A program made the translations under genes and the position numbers. From JACOMS01 sp964352785 (GTDB taxonomy: Bacteria; Pseudomonadota; Alphaproteobacteria; Caulobacterales; Maricaulaceae): a DNA stretch of 64,000 nt. The number at the start of each line of letters is the position of its first letter. Positions within the stretch are counted from its first letter, which is position 1. Of this stretch, positions 34,675 to 44,039 are shown piece after piece. The stretch is from assembly GCA_964352785.1 (NCBI GenBank), contig CAYGTI010000002.1, positions 115,891-179,890 of the forward strand, given 5' to 3'. The notes under the pieces are model-generated. The model was not told the origin of the DNA and made no database searches. It worked only from the letters and a program-made list of their open reading frames with translations.

Positions 34675-35249
34675 AGTTTGATCCCGGCCAAGCCTAAAAA
34701 GGCCGCAATCAAGGCATGACCGTTTTCTGATGCGATGGATTCGGGGTGAAATTGCAGGCCATGAATAGGCCGGGTTTTGTGATAAAGGCTCATGATCTCA
34801 CCATCATCTGTCCAGGCATTGACAGCCAAACAATCCGGGAGGCTATCGCGCTCGACCGATAAGCTATGATAGCGCGTGGCGGTAAAGGGGCTATCGAGCC
34901 CCGCAAATAATCCTGTCTTATCATGAATGATAGGGGATGTTTTGCCGTGCATAATATTTTTAGCGCGAATGACTTTGCCACCAAAGGCCTGTCCAATGGA
35001 TTGCTGCCCGAGGCAAATCCCTAAAATAGGTAGCTCATCCGGTGCTTTCGTGAGCAGTTCCAAGCACATGCCGGCTTCGTTGGGCGTACACGGGCCGGGC
35101 GAGAGCAAAACAGCCTGCGCGCCGAGCGACAGGGCTTCACTCGCGCTCATATCATCATTGCGAATGACATGGGTCTTCGCGCCCATTTCCTGCGCGTAAT
35201 GCACGAGGTTATAGGTAAAACTGTCATAATTATCGACGACCAAGAGCAT
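34671..35249 (-). CDS. trpG: Anthranilate synthase glutaminase subunit
   Basis: Class I glutamine amidotransferase supplying ammonia to TrpE, 192 residues. Catalytic triad Cys79 (LGICLGQQ), His168 and Glu170 (FHPES). LLLSPGPCTPNEAG is the oxyanion region. The same family includes PabA, but the adjacency to trpE and trpD supports TrpG, possibly amphibolic. Two bases separate it from trpE. Confidence 0.95.
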   Translation of the reverse strand: MLLVVDNYDSFTYNLVHYAQEMGAKTHVIRNDDMSASEALSLGAQAVLLSPGPCTPNEAGMCLELLTKAPDELPILGICLGQQSIGQAFGGKVIRAKNIMHGKTSPIIHDKTGLFAGLDSPFTATRYHSLSVERDSLPDCLAVNAWTDDGEIMSLYHKTRPIHGLQFHPESIASENGHALIAAFLGLAGIKL

Positions 35250-35251
35250 GT

Positions 35252-36757
35252 TTAGTTTCCGTCAAACATAGGGCTTTGCTCAGCGGCGCGAAATAGGGCC
35301 GCCGCCTTGTGCAAGGTTTCTTCAAACTCTGAAATAGGGTCACTGTCCATGACTATTCCTGCGCCCGCGCGAACATGTAGCATACCGTCTTTGATAATGG
35401 CGGTGCGCAGCGCAATAGCGGTGTCCATTTCGCCTTCGCAGGATATGTAACCCACAGCGCCGCCGTAAATGCCGCGCTTTTCGTCCTCAAGCTCGTCGAT
35501 GATTTCCATAGCGCGTACCTTTGGCGCGCCTGAAACAGTGCCCGCCGGGAAACCGGCAAACAACGCTGAAAGCGCATCATAATCCTCGCGCAGCTCGCCC
35601 TCAACATTTGAGACGATGTGCATAACGTGGCTGTAGCGCTCGATAATAAATTTCTCGGTCACCGTGACTGTGCCGGGTTTAGAGACGCGGCCGACATCAT
35701 TTCGGCCCAAATCCAGCAGCATGAGATGCTCGGCGCATTCTTTAGGATCTGCGAGGAGGCTTTGCTCGTTGGCGATATCTTCGGCTTGGGTTGCCCCGCG
35801 TGGACGCGTCCCGGCGATAGGCCGTATGGTCACGATGCCGTCTCTGAGGCGCACTAATATTTCCGGACTGGAACCAACAACAGCGTGATCATCAAAGTTT
35901 AAAAAATAAAGAAACGGAGACGGGTTCATCCGGCGGAGTGACCGGTAAAGCGCAAACGGGCTGGCGGGCAGGGGAGCTTCGAGGCGCTGCCCAATGACGA
36001 CCTGAAAGACATCTCCAGCCTCAATATAGGCTTTGGCTTTTTTCACTCGGGCGCTAAAATCTTTTGGGTTCGTGCCAAGTTTCGGCGAAATTTTGACAGC
36101 GTTATGCGTTGATATCGCGCCGCCTTGCGCGGGAAGGGTGAGATCATGCCGGACTTGATCGATGCGGGCTTGAGCCTCTGCATAAGCTTTCTCAGCCGTC
36201 TGGCCGCTAGGATAAACCGGCGTTGCGATAATGATTTCCTGTGCGATTTGATCAAAAATTGCCACAATAGTGGGGCGGGTCATCACGGCGTCTGGCGTTT
36301 GTATGGGATCGGGGTTTTCGCCCCTCAGCGCTTCAACATGGCGCACCATGTCATAGCCAAGATAACCGAACAGACCCGCCGCCATTGGTGGTATGCTGGG
36401 CGGCAGCTCAAACGCGCTTTCGGCTTGAACGGCGCGCAAGGTTTCAAGTGGCTTTCCAGCGAGAGGAGTATAGACGCGTTTGGAGATGGCTTCTGCGCCG
36501 CGCGCGCATTCTGAATTCTCGCCAAAGGAGCGCCAGATTAAATCAGGCGCAAAACCGATAAATGAGAAACGCCCGCGCTGCTCGCCGCCCTGAACCGATT
36601 CAAACAAAAACGCGTAGGGCCGTCCGAGCGCAATTTTTTGGTAGGCTGAAACCGGTGTATCAAGGTCATTAACCAGCCGGGCAAAGACAAGCTGCGCCGC
36701 GCCGTTTTTGAAGGGACGTGCGAAATCGTCAAAGCTGGGCGTTATGGCGTCATCCAT
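35252..36757 (-). CDS. trpE: Anthranilate synthase component I
   Basis: Converts chorismate and ammonia into anthranilate, 501 residues. The tryptophan-binding region near the N-terminus reads FLFESVQGG (LLES in many enzymes). Chorismate motifs are PIAGTRPRG, the LDLGRNDVGRV segment and the FPAGTVSGAPKVRAMEII segment. Starts 11 bases after ppiD, so there is no room for a leader-peptide attenuator directly before it; control would come from upstream of ppiD or from feedback inhibition. Confidence 0.96.
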   Translation of the reverse strand: MDDAITPSFDDFARPFKNGAAQLVFARLVNDLDTPVSAYQKIALGRPYAFLFESVQGGEQRGRFSFIGFAPDLIWRSFGENSECARGAEAISKRVYTPLAGKPLETLRAVQAESAFELPPSIPPMAAGLFGYLGYDMVRHVEALRGENPDPIQTPDAVMTRPTIVAIFDQIAQEIIIATPVYPSGQTAEKAYAEAQARIDQVRHDLTLPAQGGAISTHNAVKISPKLGTNPKDFSARVKKAKAYIEAGDVFQVVIGQRLEAPLPASPFALYRSLRRMNPSPFLYFLNFDDHAVVGSSPEILVRLRDGIVTIRPIAGTRPRGATQAEDIANEQSLLADPKECAEHLMLLDLGRNDVGRVSKPGTVTVTEKFIIERYSHVMHIVSNVEGELREDYDALSALFAGFPAGTVSGAPKVRAMEIIDELEDEKRGIYGGAVGYISCEGEMDTAIALRTAIIKDGMLHVRAGAGIVMDSDPISEFEETLHKAAALFRAAEQSPMFDGN

Positions 36758-36768
36758 CCGGCGAAGGC

Positions 36769-38700
36769 CTATTCAACTGCGTCGAGACCTAGAATGCTTC
36801 TGACTTTTTCAGGGTATTCTACGATAGGATTTTCTGAAAGCACGGCTTGCTGATAGGCATTGTTTAGATCTGATCGTATCGCTGCTGTGGCCTGGTCTTG
36901 TAAAATATCCGCATACTGTCCGGCTAGACCGTCTTTGTTTTCAACAATGTCCGTTAACTTTGCGATTTGGCGGGTCAAGCGCTGCGGCCCAGGTCCGCGC
37001 TCAATGTCGCCCACGTTGGCATCGAGCAGACCTGCTGTGAGTTGTTGACCTGTGCGCTGGCCCGGGTTCGACCTGAGCAGTATAACGTCTTCAAGGGTTG
37101 CGGAATCACCCAGAGAGGCTTGCAACGCTTCCAAAGTTTCCCCGTCTCTGGCTTTATCAGCAAGGTCACGCATCAGCGTATCAAGGGCTTCGTTTGTTTT
37201 TTGATCTGCCCAGAAAGCGGCGGCTTGATCTCGGACGTCGTCAAATTCGCGCACTTTTGATTCGATCATATCGTCAACACGCAGGACAACCCAGCCTTCG
37301 GTTGTGGACTGAAAGATGTCCGTTGGATAACCGACATCATTTGTGAAAATTTCTGTCAGGATCGTTTCATCGCCCGCGATACCTTCAAGACCTTCGAAAC
37401 CTGAGAGTTTGCGTCCGTCCTGCGTTGTGCCAGAACGGTCAATATAATCAACGGACGCATAAGGAACGCCGCCGGCTTCTGCTGCTTCTTCGATGGTTCC
37501 GCCTTCATCAAGCACACCTTCAATCAGGGGGGTGATTTCGAAAAGTTTTTCAAGGGCTTTGCTCTCGAGCAATTCTTTTTCAAGTTCCGGCCGGATCGCG
37601 TCAAAATCAGGATTAACCGCCGGGTTTACATTTGTGACCGCCACGGCATACCAATTGCCAAGACTGCCGAGAATGGCTTGGCTCTCGCCATTGCCCAAAT
37701 TGAAAGCAGCTTTGCTAGTTTCAGGATCAAGAATAGCATCTTCAACAACGTTCTCATAGGTCACAGGTTCGATCAGGTTGAGCAATGCGGCCACATCAGA
37801 CGCGTCCTCTCCGGTGGCTAGGCGTTCTGATGCTTTTTTAGCGGTGTCTTCGTCCGGGGCGGTCAACTGCACGGCTGAGCGTGTTTCGGGCGAGCCGATT
37901 TCGCCAAGGTCAACTTTGAGCTGGAAATATTCTCGAAGTTCCTGATCCGTGGCTTCAAGATCGGGCGTGATATCGCTCGTCTCTAGGCGGATGAATGTGA
38001 CTTTGCGGTACTCCGGCGCGGTGAAGCGAATCGGATTTTCATTAATATAATTTTTTAAATCTTCGTCTGTCGGCGCTGGCGCTGCGTCTACAGCGCTTTG
38101 ATCAAAGGTCAACACCTGGGCTTTGCGTTGTTCTGTCAGATATTGATAACGCTGCTGCGCAAATTCAAGCGGGGCAACAACGCCGCCATTTATAGCCGGA
38201 ATGGTTTGTTGCTGGCGTAAATCGTTAATCAGAGTTTTCTCAAACTGGGCGCGCGAGATCGGCGGGCGCTGACGGGCCAAAAGCTCCATCATTTTCGATT
38301 CGCTAAATTTACCCGTTAACTCGTCCTGAAACGGTTCAATATCTGAGACATAATCCCTTGCCGAGCGGCTGTTCACGCCAATGCCCAGATCATCGGCATC
38401 AATCTCAATGACCTTGGCGGTCATTAGGCGCTGTAAAACCTGCCGATGAATACCGCGGTCAAAAGCTTCTTGGTGCGGAAGTTGCCGTCCTTCGGTTTGC
38501 GCGAGGACTGCAAGCTCACGGCGAAACTCTGTGTCAAACTCAGTTGTCGATACATCATTGCCGCCAAGGCTGATGACGGCGTCTTTGCTATTCGGACTAA
38601 ACACATCGTTGATGCCCCAAACCGCGAAGGCGAGGACTAGCAAAGCAATGAGGACGCCGACAAGAACGCCTCGAATTTTGGAGCCTAATGATTGCGCCAT
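36769..38700 (-). CDS. PpiD/SurA-type peptidyl-prolyl isomerase
   Basis: Inner-membrane anchored periplasmic folding factor, 643 residues. One N-terminal membrane segment (about 12-30, GVLVGVLIALLVLAFAVWGI), a SurA_N-like chaperone domain (about 40-240), a rotamase-like region in the middle and a long C-terminal helical part. Typical of alphaproteobacterial PpiD, which lies upstream of trpE in many genomes. First gene of the operon; its 296-base upstream gap faces tpiA and contains the likely promoters. Confidence 0.9.
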   Translation of the reverse strand: MAQSLGSKIRGVLVGVLIALLVLAFAVWGINDVFSPNSKDAVISLGGNDVSTTEFDTEFRRELAVLAQTEGRQLPHQEAFDRGIHRQVLQRLMTAKVIEIDADDLGIGVNSRSARDYVSDIEPFQDELTGKFSESKMMELLARQRPPISRAQFEKTLINDLRQQQTIPAINGGVVAPLEFAQQRYQYLTEQRKAQVLTFDQSAVDAAPAPTDEDLKNYINENPIRFTAPEYRKVTFIRLETSDITPDLEATDQELREYFQLKVDLGEIGSPETRSAVQLTAPDEDTAKKASERLATGEDASDVAALLNLIEPVTYENVVEDAILDPETSKAAFNLGNGESQAILGSLGNWYAVAVTNVNPAVNPDFDAIRPELEKELLESKALEKLFEITPLIEGVLDEGGTIEEAAEAGGVPYASVDYIDRSGTTQDGRKLSGFEGLEGIAGDETILTEIFTNDVGYPTDIFQSTTEGWVVLRVDDMIESKVREFDDVRDQAAAFWADQKTNEALDTLMRDLADKARDGETLEALQASLGDSATLEDVILLRSNPGQRTGQQLTAGLLDANVGDIERGPGPQRLTRQIAKLTDIVENKDGLAGQYADILQDQATAAIRSDLNNAYQQAVLSENPIVEYPEKVRSILGLDAVE

Positions 38701-38996
38701 GATTCAGACCTTTAATAATTTCGGGTTTACATAGCGAGGCCATGTGCTCGCCGCAAGCAATAGAGTGTGGAAATATGCTTTGATGGCTAAGTCATTGGAT
38801 GTCTTGCGGCGCGCGTTTCTGATACTAGGCCGCCAAAATGAATAAAGTCGTCCTAAATTTCAAAGCAAAACCTCTGCAAAATGGCCGATAATCATTGAGG
38901 CATCTGTTTAGTATTGAAATTCAGGCTGGAGTGTTGCCCCTATAATGCGGTAAGAACAAAGCTTTATAAGCCGCTTTTGATGACCACGGAGACTTT

Positions 38997-39722
38997 ATGC
39001 GCCCTCTTATTGCAGGTAACTGGAAAATGCATGGGGATATAAGTTGGGTCTCTAAAGTCGCCGCGTTTGACGCGCTTCTGCCTACCTCTGAGCGTACAAA
39101 TATCGATATTCTAATGTGTCCATCATGTCCATTTATTGCGCCAATGGCCGCTCAAACGTCTGGTTTATCCATATTCATCGGCGCGCAAAATTGCCATGCG
39201 GAAAATTCGGGCGCTCATACGGGTGAGGTCAGCGCGCCAATGCTCGCATCTGCCGGCGCTAGCTTTGTGATTATCGGTCATTCTGAGCGCCGCGCGCAAG
39301 GCGAGAGCGATGCGGACGTCAAAGCAAAAGCCGAGGCTGTCTTAGACGCTGACCTCACGCCGATTATTTGCGTTGGAGAGCCGCTAAGCGTGCGCGAGGC
39401 CGGAGACGCGAAAGACTACGTTGAAGCTCAGATTGAGGGTTCTTTGCCGGGCAGCCAAGATCGCAGTGGCGGTATTGTTATCGCTTATGAGCCAATCTGG
39501 GCTATCGGAACCGGGCTAACCGCCAGCCCCGCAGATATTGCAGATATGCATGCCCACATTCGCGATTTGGTTGGGCCAAATGTGCGTCTTTTATACGGTG
39601 GATCTGTCAAGCCCGCAAACGCACAGGACATTCTGAGAACCAAGAATGTAAACGGCGCTCTGATCGGCGGGGCGAGTCTTGAGATGGAGAGTCTCGCCGC
39701 GATCGCCCGTAGTGCATTATAG
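38997..39722 (+). CDS. tpiA: Triose-phosphate isomerase
   Basis: Interconverts dihydroxyacetone phosphate and glyceraldehyde 3-phosphate, 241 residues. Active residues are Asn8 and Lys10 (GNWKMHG), His95 (IGHSERR) and Glu165 (AYEPIWAIGTG); LLYGGSVKP is the phosphate site. GGAG lies before the start. Divergent from ppiD and upstream of secG and pyrG, a conserved order. Confidence 0.97.
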   Translation: MRPLIAGNWKMHGDISWVSKVAAFDALLPTSERTNIDILMCPSCPFIAPMAAQTSGLSIFIGAQNCHAENSGAHTGEVSAPMLASAGASFVIIGHSERRAQGESDADVKAKAEAVLDADLTPIICVGEPLSVREAGDAKDYVEAQIEGSLPGSQDRSGGIVIAYEPIWAIGTGLTASPADIADMHAHIRDLVGPNVRLLYGGSVKPANAQDILRTKNVNGALIGGASLEMESLAAIARSAL

Positions 39723-39868
39723 TTTAGGCAGCGTTATCAATCTCATGTCTTGTAAACAGGGTCAGGCTGCTTATTTTAAGCCTAGCCTTTGACGCCGTGT
39801 TGCGCTAATGGCTCCGGCAAACTCGGGACTGTTGATTTTAACACGCCCCCAAGAAATTTGAGACGATT

Positions 39869-40282
39869 ATGTCAAATGTCATTTTGTTAGTTCTGCTCAT
39901 CGTGAGCATTGTTATGACCGGCCTTATCCTGATCCAGCGATCTGAAGGCGGCGCGCTAGGCATTGGTGGAGGCGGTGGCGGCGGAGGCGGCTTTATGAGC
40001 GGGCGCTCTGCAGCGAATTCTGTGACAACCATGACAGGTGTTCTTGGCGCTGTTTTTCTCGTTTTCTGTTTGGTGCTATCCATTGTTATGAACAAAGAAA
40101 ACCAACAAACCTCTATTCTTGACGAAGCAAACGTAGAAGCCCCCTTGACGCCTACGGGCGAGTCGGGCGAGTACACAGACCCGTTAGCTGACGCAAATAA
40201 TGCCGCAGCGGAGACGGCCACAACCGCCACCGATACAGCAGAAGATGCGCCTCAAACTCCGGAGAAACCCGAGCGAGAATAA
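39869..40282 (+). CDS. secG: Preprotein translocase subunit SecG
   Basis: Small subunit of the SecYEG channel, 137 residues. Two hydrophobic helices (about 3-22 and 54-73) flank the loop LIQRSEGGALGIGGG and the Gly-rich stretch, as usual in SecG. The C-terminal tail of about 60 residues is rich in Thr, Ala and Glu and longer than in E. coli (110 residues total). It lies between tpiA and pyrG. Confidence 0.95.
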   Translation: MSNVILLVLLIVSIVMTGLILIQRSEGGALGIGGGGGGGGGFMSGRSAANSVTTMTGVLGAVFLVFCLVLSIVMNKENQQTSILDEANVEAPLTPTGESGEYTDPLADANNAAAETATTATDTAEDAPQTPEKPERE

Positions 40283-40320
40283 TCACGCTTGTGCTGCCGG
40301 GGGCATAATGGGACCGGTCT

Positions 40321-41955
40321 ATGCCGCGTTATATTTTTATTACTGGCGGCGTCGTATCGTCCTTAGGTAAAGGCCTTGCATCTGCTGCGCTAGGGGCGTT
40401 GCTACAAGCGCGGGGATTTAAAGTCAGGCTGCGCAAGCTCGATCCTTATCTAAATGTCGATCCCGGAACGATGTCGCCTTATCAGCACGGTGAGGTTTAC
40501 GTCACAGATGACGGCGCGGAAACTGATCTGGATTTAGGCCACTATGAGCGTTTTACCGGTGTGTCTGCTGCGCAAAGCGACAATGTTACGACGGGCCGTA
40601 TCTACTCAAATATCATAGAAAAAGAACGCCGGGGTGATTACCTGGGCGCAACCGTTCAAGTTATTCCGCATGTGACGAACGAGATTAAAAACTTCGTCCT
40701 ATCAGACGCGGGGGACGATGTGGATTTTGTCCTCTGCGAGGTCGGCGGCACGGTCGGGGATATAGAAGGCTTGCCGTTTTTTGAGGCGCTGCGCCAGCTT
40801 AAGCAAGAACTGCCGCTAGGACAGGCTTTATTTATCCACGTCACGTTGCTGCCCTTTATCAAAGCGGCGGGTGAAATGAAGACCAAGCCGACGCAGCACA
40901 GCGTCAAAGAATTGCGTTCAATCGGCATCCAGCCCGATATTTTACTTTGCCGTGCGGACCGTCCTATTTCTGATTCGGATCGCCGAAAAATTGGACGGTT
41001 TTGTAATGTGCGCGAAGAATCCGTTATTCAAGGCCTCGATGCCAAGTCTATTTATGATGTCCCGCTGGCTTACCACGCCGAAGGGCTGGACCGCCAAGTG
41101 CTAATGCATTTTGGTGTTGAGAACCCGCCGCAGGCTGATCTGACCAAGTGGATGCAAGTAACAGACACGCTGCATAATCCGGACGGTGTCGTGAGTATCG
41201 CCGTGATTGGGAAATATACGGTTTTGCCTGATGCGTACAAATCCATTAGCGAAGCCTTGGTGCACGGCGGAATTGCCAATCAGTGCAAAGTCAAAATGAA
41301 ATGGTTTGAAGCCGAAGAGTTTGAAAGCGCTGAGGATGTAGCGTCCTTGCTTGACGGCATAAATGGTATTTTAGTGCCCGGTGGTTTTGGGGAGCGCGGC
41401 GCTGAGGGTAAAATACGCGCGGCAAATTTCGCGCGCGAGCGGGAAATTCCCTATTTTGGGATTTGTTTCGGCATGCAATTGGCTGTGATCGAAGCGGCGC
41501 GAAATATGGCTGGTTTGAGCGCCGCGACGTCTTCTGAGTTTGGTGAAACTCCGGAACCTCTGGTTGGTTTAATGACAGAATGGGTGCGCGGCAATCAGCG
41601 GTTTGAGCGCACTAAAACTACGGACCTTGGCGGCACAATGCGCCTCGGCGCATATAAAGCTATTCTAAAACCCGGTAGTTTGGCGGCAAAAGAATATGGC
41701 GCGCTCGAAATCGAAGAGCGCCATCGTCACCGCTTCGAAGTTAATATTGAATATAAAGACCGCCTTGAACAAGCAGGTCTTATTTTCTCGGGCCTCTCGC
41801 CGGACGGTATTTTACCGGAAATTATCGAAATACCGAACCATCCTTGGTTTATAGGTGTGCAATATCACCCGGAGCTTAAATCGAGGCCATTTGAGCCCCA
41901 TCCTTTATTTGCGGGTTTTGTTCGCGCTGCGGTAACGCAAAGCCGTTTGGTTTAG
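40321..41955 (+). CDS. pyrG: CTP synthase
   Basis: Amidates UTP to CTP, 544 residues. The synthetase domain begins with YIFITGGVVSSLGKGL and the glutaminase domain carries Cys382 (CFGMQLA), His516 and Glu518 (YHPEL). Length matches the family. Follows secG by 38 bases. In many alphaproteobacteria kdsA or eno comes next; here a DMT carrier gene follows after 12 bases. Confidence 0.98.
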   Translation: MPRYIFITGGVVSSLGKGLASAALGALLQARGFKVRLRKLDPYLNVDPGTMSPYQHGEVYVTDDGAETDLDLGHYERFTGVSAAQSDNVTTGRIYSNIIEKERRGDYLGATVQVIPHVTNEIKNFVLSDAGDDVDFVLCEVGGTVGDIEGLPFFEALRQLKQELPLGQALFIHVTLLPFIKAAGEMKTKPTQHSVKELRSIGIQPDILLCRADRPISDSDRRKIGRFCNVREESVIQGLDAKSIYDVPLAYHAEGLDRQVLMHFGVENPPQADLTKWMQVTDTLHNPDGVVSIAVIGKYTVLPDAYKSISEALVHGGIANQCKVKMKWFEAEEFESAEDVASLLDGINGILVPGGFGERGAEGKIRAANFAREREIPYFGICFGMQLAVIEAARNMAGLSAATSSEFGETPEPLVGLMTEWVRGNQRFERTKTTDLGGTMRLGAYKAILKPGSLAAKEYGALEIEERHRHRFEVNIEYKDRLEQAGLIFSGLSPDGILPEIIEIPNHPWFIGVQYHPELKSRPFEPHPLFAGFVRAAVTQSRLV

Positions 41956-41967
41956 GGCAGCCGCGCT

Positions 41968-42843
41968 GTGCGCCCCGTCGATTTTTGCATCTTGATGCTT
42001 TGTTGCCTCGCGTGGGCGGGTAATTTTGTTGTTAGTGCATGGGTTCTTGGCAGTAATCCTGTGCCGCCATTTTTGCTAGCCGCTGTGCGGGCAAGCATTG
42101 TTTTGTTGATCATGGGTGTTTTCCTGTTTCGCCCAAGACCGGAAAAATTTGTCCTACTATTGATTGTCTGTGCGTGCGTTGGCCCCATCCATTTGGGTTT
42201 TCTTTATACGGGCCTTCAGACGGCGAGCGCGTCCGGCAGTTCTATCATCTCGCAAATTCTCATTCCGCTTGCGACCATATTGTCGATGATATTTCTGAAA
42301 GAACGCGTTGGATGGGTTCGGGGCCTCGGAATATTAGGCGCGTTTGCGGGTACGATTATTATGATTTATGAACCGGGGGCTTTGAGCTTCGATATTGGGC
42401 TTTTATATATCATTGCCGCTTATTTTTCATTGGCTGTGGGGTCTATCGTGATGAAAAAAGTCGGGGATGTTGACTGGCAGGAATATGTTGCATGGATGGC
42501 CATGACTGTTGCCATTGTCATGATTGCTGCGACTTTGATATTTGAGACAGGCCATGCGGACATTATCAAAACGTCGTGGAAACCGCTTTTGATTGCGGCT
42601 ACTTATGCGGCCATTGCTGTATCCGTTGTGGCCCACGGACAATATTTCAATTTTATCAAACGCTATGAGGTCTCACAGGTTGTGCCGCTAACATTGATGG
42701 TTCCGATATTTGCGACTATACTGGGTATACGGTTTTTAGGCGAAGAGTTGACATGGCCTATGATTATCGGCGGGGCGCTGATATTACCGTGTGTCTATAT
42801 CATTGCGCGGCGTCAAAATATTGCGCCCGTTCAAGAAGATTAA
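41968..42843 (+). CDS. EamA/DMT-family transporter
   Basis: A 291-residue inner-membrane protein with about ten helices and two EamA repeats (about 5-135 and 145-280). LKERVGWVRGLGILGAFAGT and LGEELTWPMIIGGALI are the conserved ends of each repeat. Start is GTG 41968. These carriers export metabolites or amino acids, with substrates unknown. It follows pyrG closely and precedes the DUF1801 gene by 15 bases. Confidence 0.87.
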   Translation: MRPVDFCILMLCCLAWAGNFVVSAWVLGSNPVPPFLLAAVRASIVLLIMGVFLFRPRPEKFVLLLIVCACVGPIHLGFLYTGLQTASASGSSIISQILIPLATILSMIFLKERVGWVRGLGILGAFAGTIIMIYEPGALSFDIGLLYIIAAYFSLAVGSIVMKKVGDVDWQEYVAWMAMTVAIVMIAATLIFETGHADIIKTSWKPLLIAATYAAIAVSVVAHGQYFNFIKRYEVSQVVPLTLMVPIFATILGIRFLGEELTWPMIIGGALILPCVYIIARRQNIAPVQED

Positions 42844-42858
42844 AGGGGGAGCGTACAT

Positions 42859-43290
42859 ATGGCTCAGGCAAAAAATAAAACGGCGCCGACGTCGGTATCT
42901 CCCGATGATTATATTGCCGCAATAGACTCCGCGCCGCGCCGTGCTGATTGCCAAAAAATTCTTGATATGATGGCTGACTTGACGGGATGGGAGCCTAAAA
43001 TGTGGGGCCCGTCTATCATCGGTTTTGGCGAGTATCACTACAAGTATGAGAGCGGACGGGAAGGTAATTTTCTGCGCGTGGGGTTTTCTTCGCGAGCGCA
43101 AAATATCTCAATTTACATCATGCCTGGCTATCAGGATTTTAGCGGTGAACTTGCGCGCCTCGGTAAACATAAAATTGGAAAATCATGCTTATATATTAAG
43201 CGTCTGTCTGATGTGGATGAGGATGTTTTGTCCGAGATGCTTCAAAAAGGGCTCGACCTCATGGCCGAGACATATCCCCTTGAAAATTGA
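42859..43290 (+). CDS. DUF1801 domain protein
   Basis: A 143-residue protein of the YdhG-like DUF1801 family. The pattern SPDDYIAAIDSAPRRADCQK and the GWEPKMWGPSIIGFG segment are typical. No catalytic function is known for it. Its last bases overlap the peptidoglycan amidase gene by 11 bases. GGGGGAG-like site (AAAGGGGGAGC) precedes the start. Confidence 0.8.
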   Translation: MAQAKNKTAPTSVSPDDYIAAIDSAPRRADCQKILDMMADLTGWEPKMWGPSIIGFGEYHYKYESGREGNFLRVGFSSRAQNISIYIMPGYQDFSGELARLGKHKIGKSCLYIKRLSDVDEDVLSEMLQKGLDLMAETYPLEN

Positions 43291-44005
43291 GTCTGCGCCG
43301 AGTCCCAATTTTGATGCGCGGACGCTACCGATCACGCTGTTAATTCTGCACTATACAGGCATGGAGTCCGGCGCGGCGGCTTTGGAGCGTATGCGAGATC
43401 GTGAGGCCAAAGTTAGCACGCATTATATGGTCGAAGAGGATGGCCATATCTTTCAGCTAGTCGATGAAGATCAGCGCGCATGGCATGCGGGCGTCTCCGA
43501 GTGGCAAGGGCAGACCAATATCAACTCAGCGTCTATCGGCATAGAAATTGTCAATGGCGGTCATGATTTCGGTTTACCGGATTTTCCCGATGTTCAAATT
43601 AATGCCGTGATCGCGTTGTCCAAAAGCATTATGGAGCGGCATAATATTTCTCCAACAAACGTCTTAGCGCACAGTGATATCGCGCCTGGGCGTAAGCAAG
43701 ACCCGGGCGAGAAATTCCCTTGGGCTGGAATTGCGGCTGCAGGTATCGGCCTTTGGCCTGATATGCCTTCGCCTGACCGGCGGCTTTTATTTGGTGAAGG
43801 TAGCCGTGACCGGGGTGTGGCGATTGTGCAGCGGGGCCTTGCTCAAGTTGGCTACGGCGCGCAGGTCACAGGCGTGATGGATGAGAACACGCGCCTTATA
43901 ATTGCGGCGTTGCAGCGTCGATTTCGGCCCTCGCAAATTGACGGCCTGATCGATATGGAAACTATGGATATCGTGAAATGGTGGGCGGAAACTTCGGCGG
44001 CATAA
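43280..44005 (+). CDS. N-acetylmuramoyl-L-alanine amidase, AmpD/AmiD type with PG-binding domain
   Basis: Cuts the amide between MurNAc and L-Ala of peptidoglycan, 241 residues. Zinc motifs are LILHYTGM (His) and LAHSDIAPGRKQDPGEKFPW (His and Asp, with Lys of the active site). A C-terminal peptidoglycan-binding domain (about 170-235, IVQRGLAQVGYGAQVTG) follows. Start is uncertain: a TTG at 43280 inside the end of the DUF1801 gene gives the shortest sensible protein, without a signal peptide. A longer frame open from 43025 adds residues that only mirror the DUF1801 gene. Confidence 0.85.
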   Translation: MKIESAPSPNFDARTLPITLLILHYTGMESGAAALERMRDREAKVSTHYMVEEDGHIFQLVDEDQRAWHAGVSEWQGQTNINSASIGIEIVNGGHDFGLPDFPDVQINAVIALSKSIMERHNISPTNVLAHSDIAPGRKQDPGEKFPWAGIAAAGIGLWPDMPSPDRRLLFGEGSRDRGVAIVQRGLAQVGYGAQVTGVMDENTRLIIAALQRRFRPSQIDGLIDMETMDIVKWWAETSAA

Positions 44006-44039
44006 CGGCTTTACGGCCAAAAAAATAAACCAAAGCGAT

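Noticed and set aside
36758..36768. trp leader/attenuator before trpE
   Set aside because: Only 11 bases separate ppiD and trpE, too few for a leader peptide and terminator.
43025..43279. N-terminal extension of the amidase
   Set aside because: The added residues lie wholly within the DUF1801 gene in another frame and do not look like a leader.
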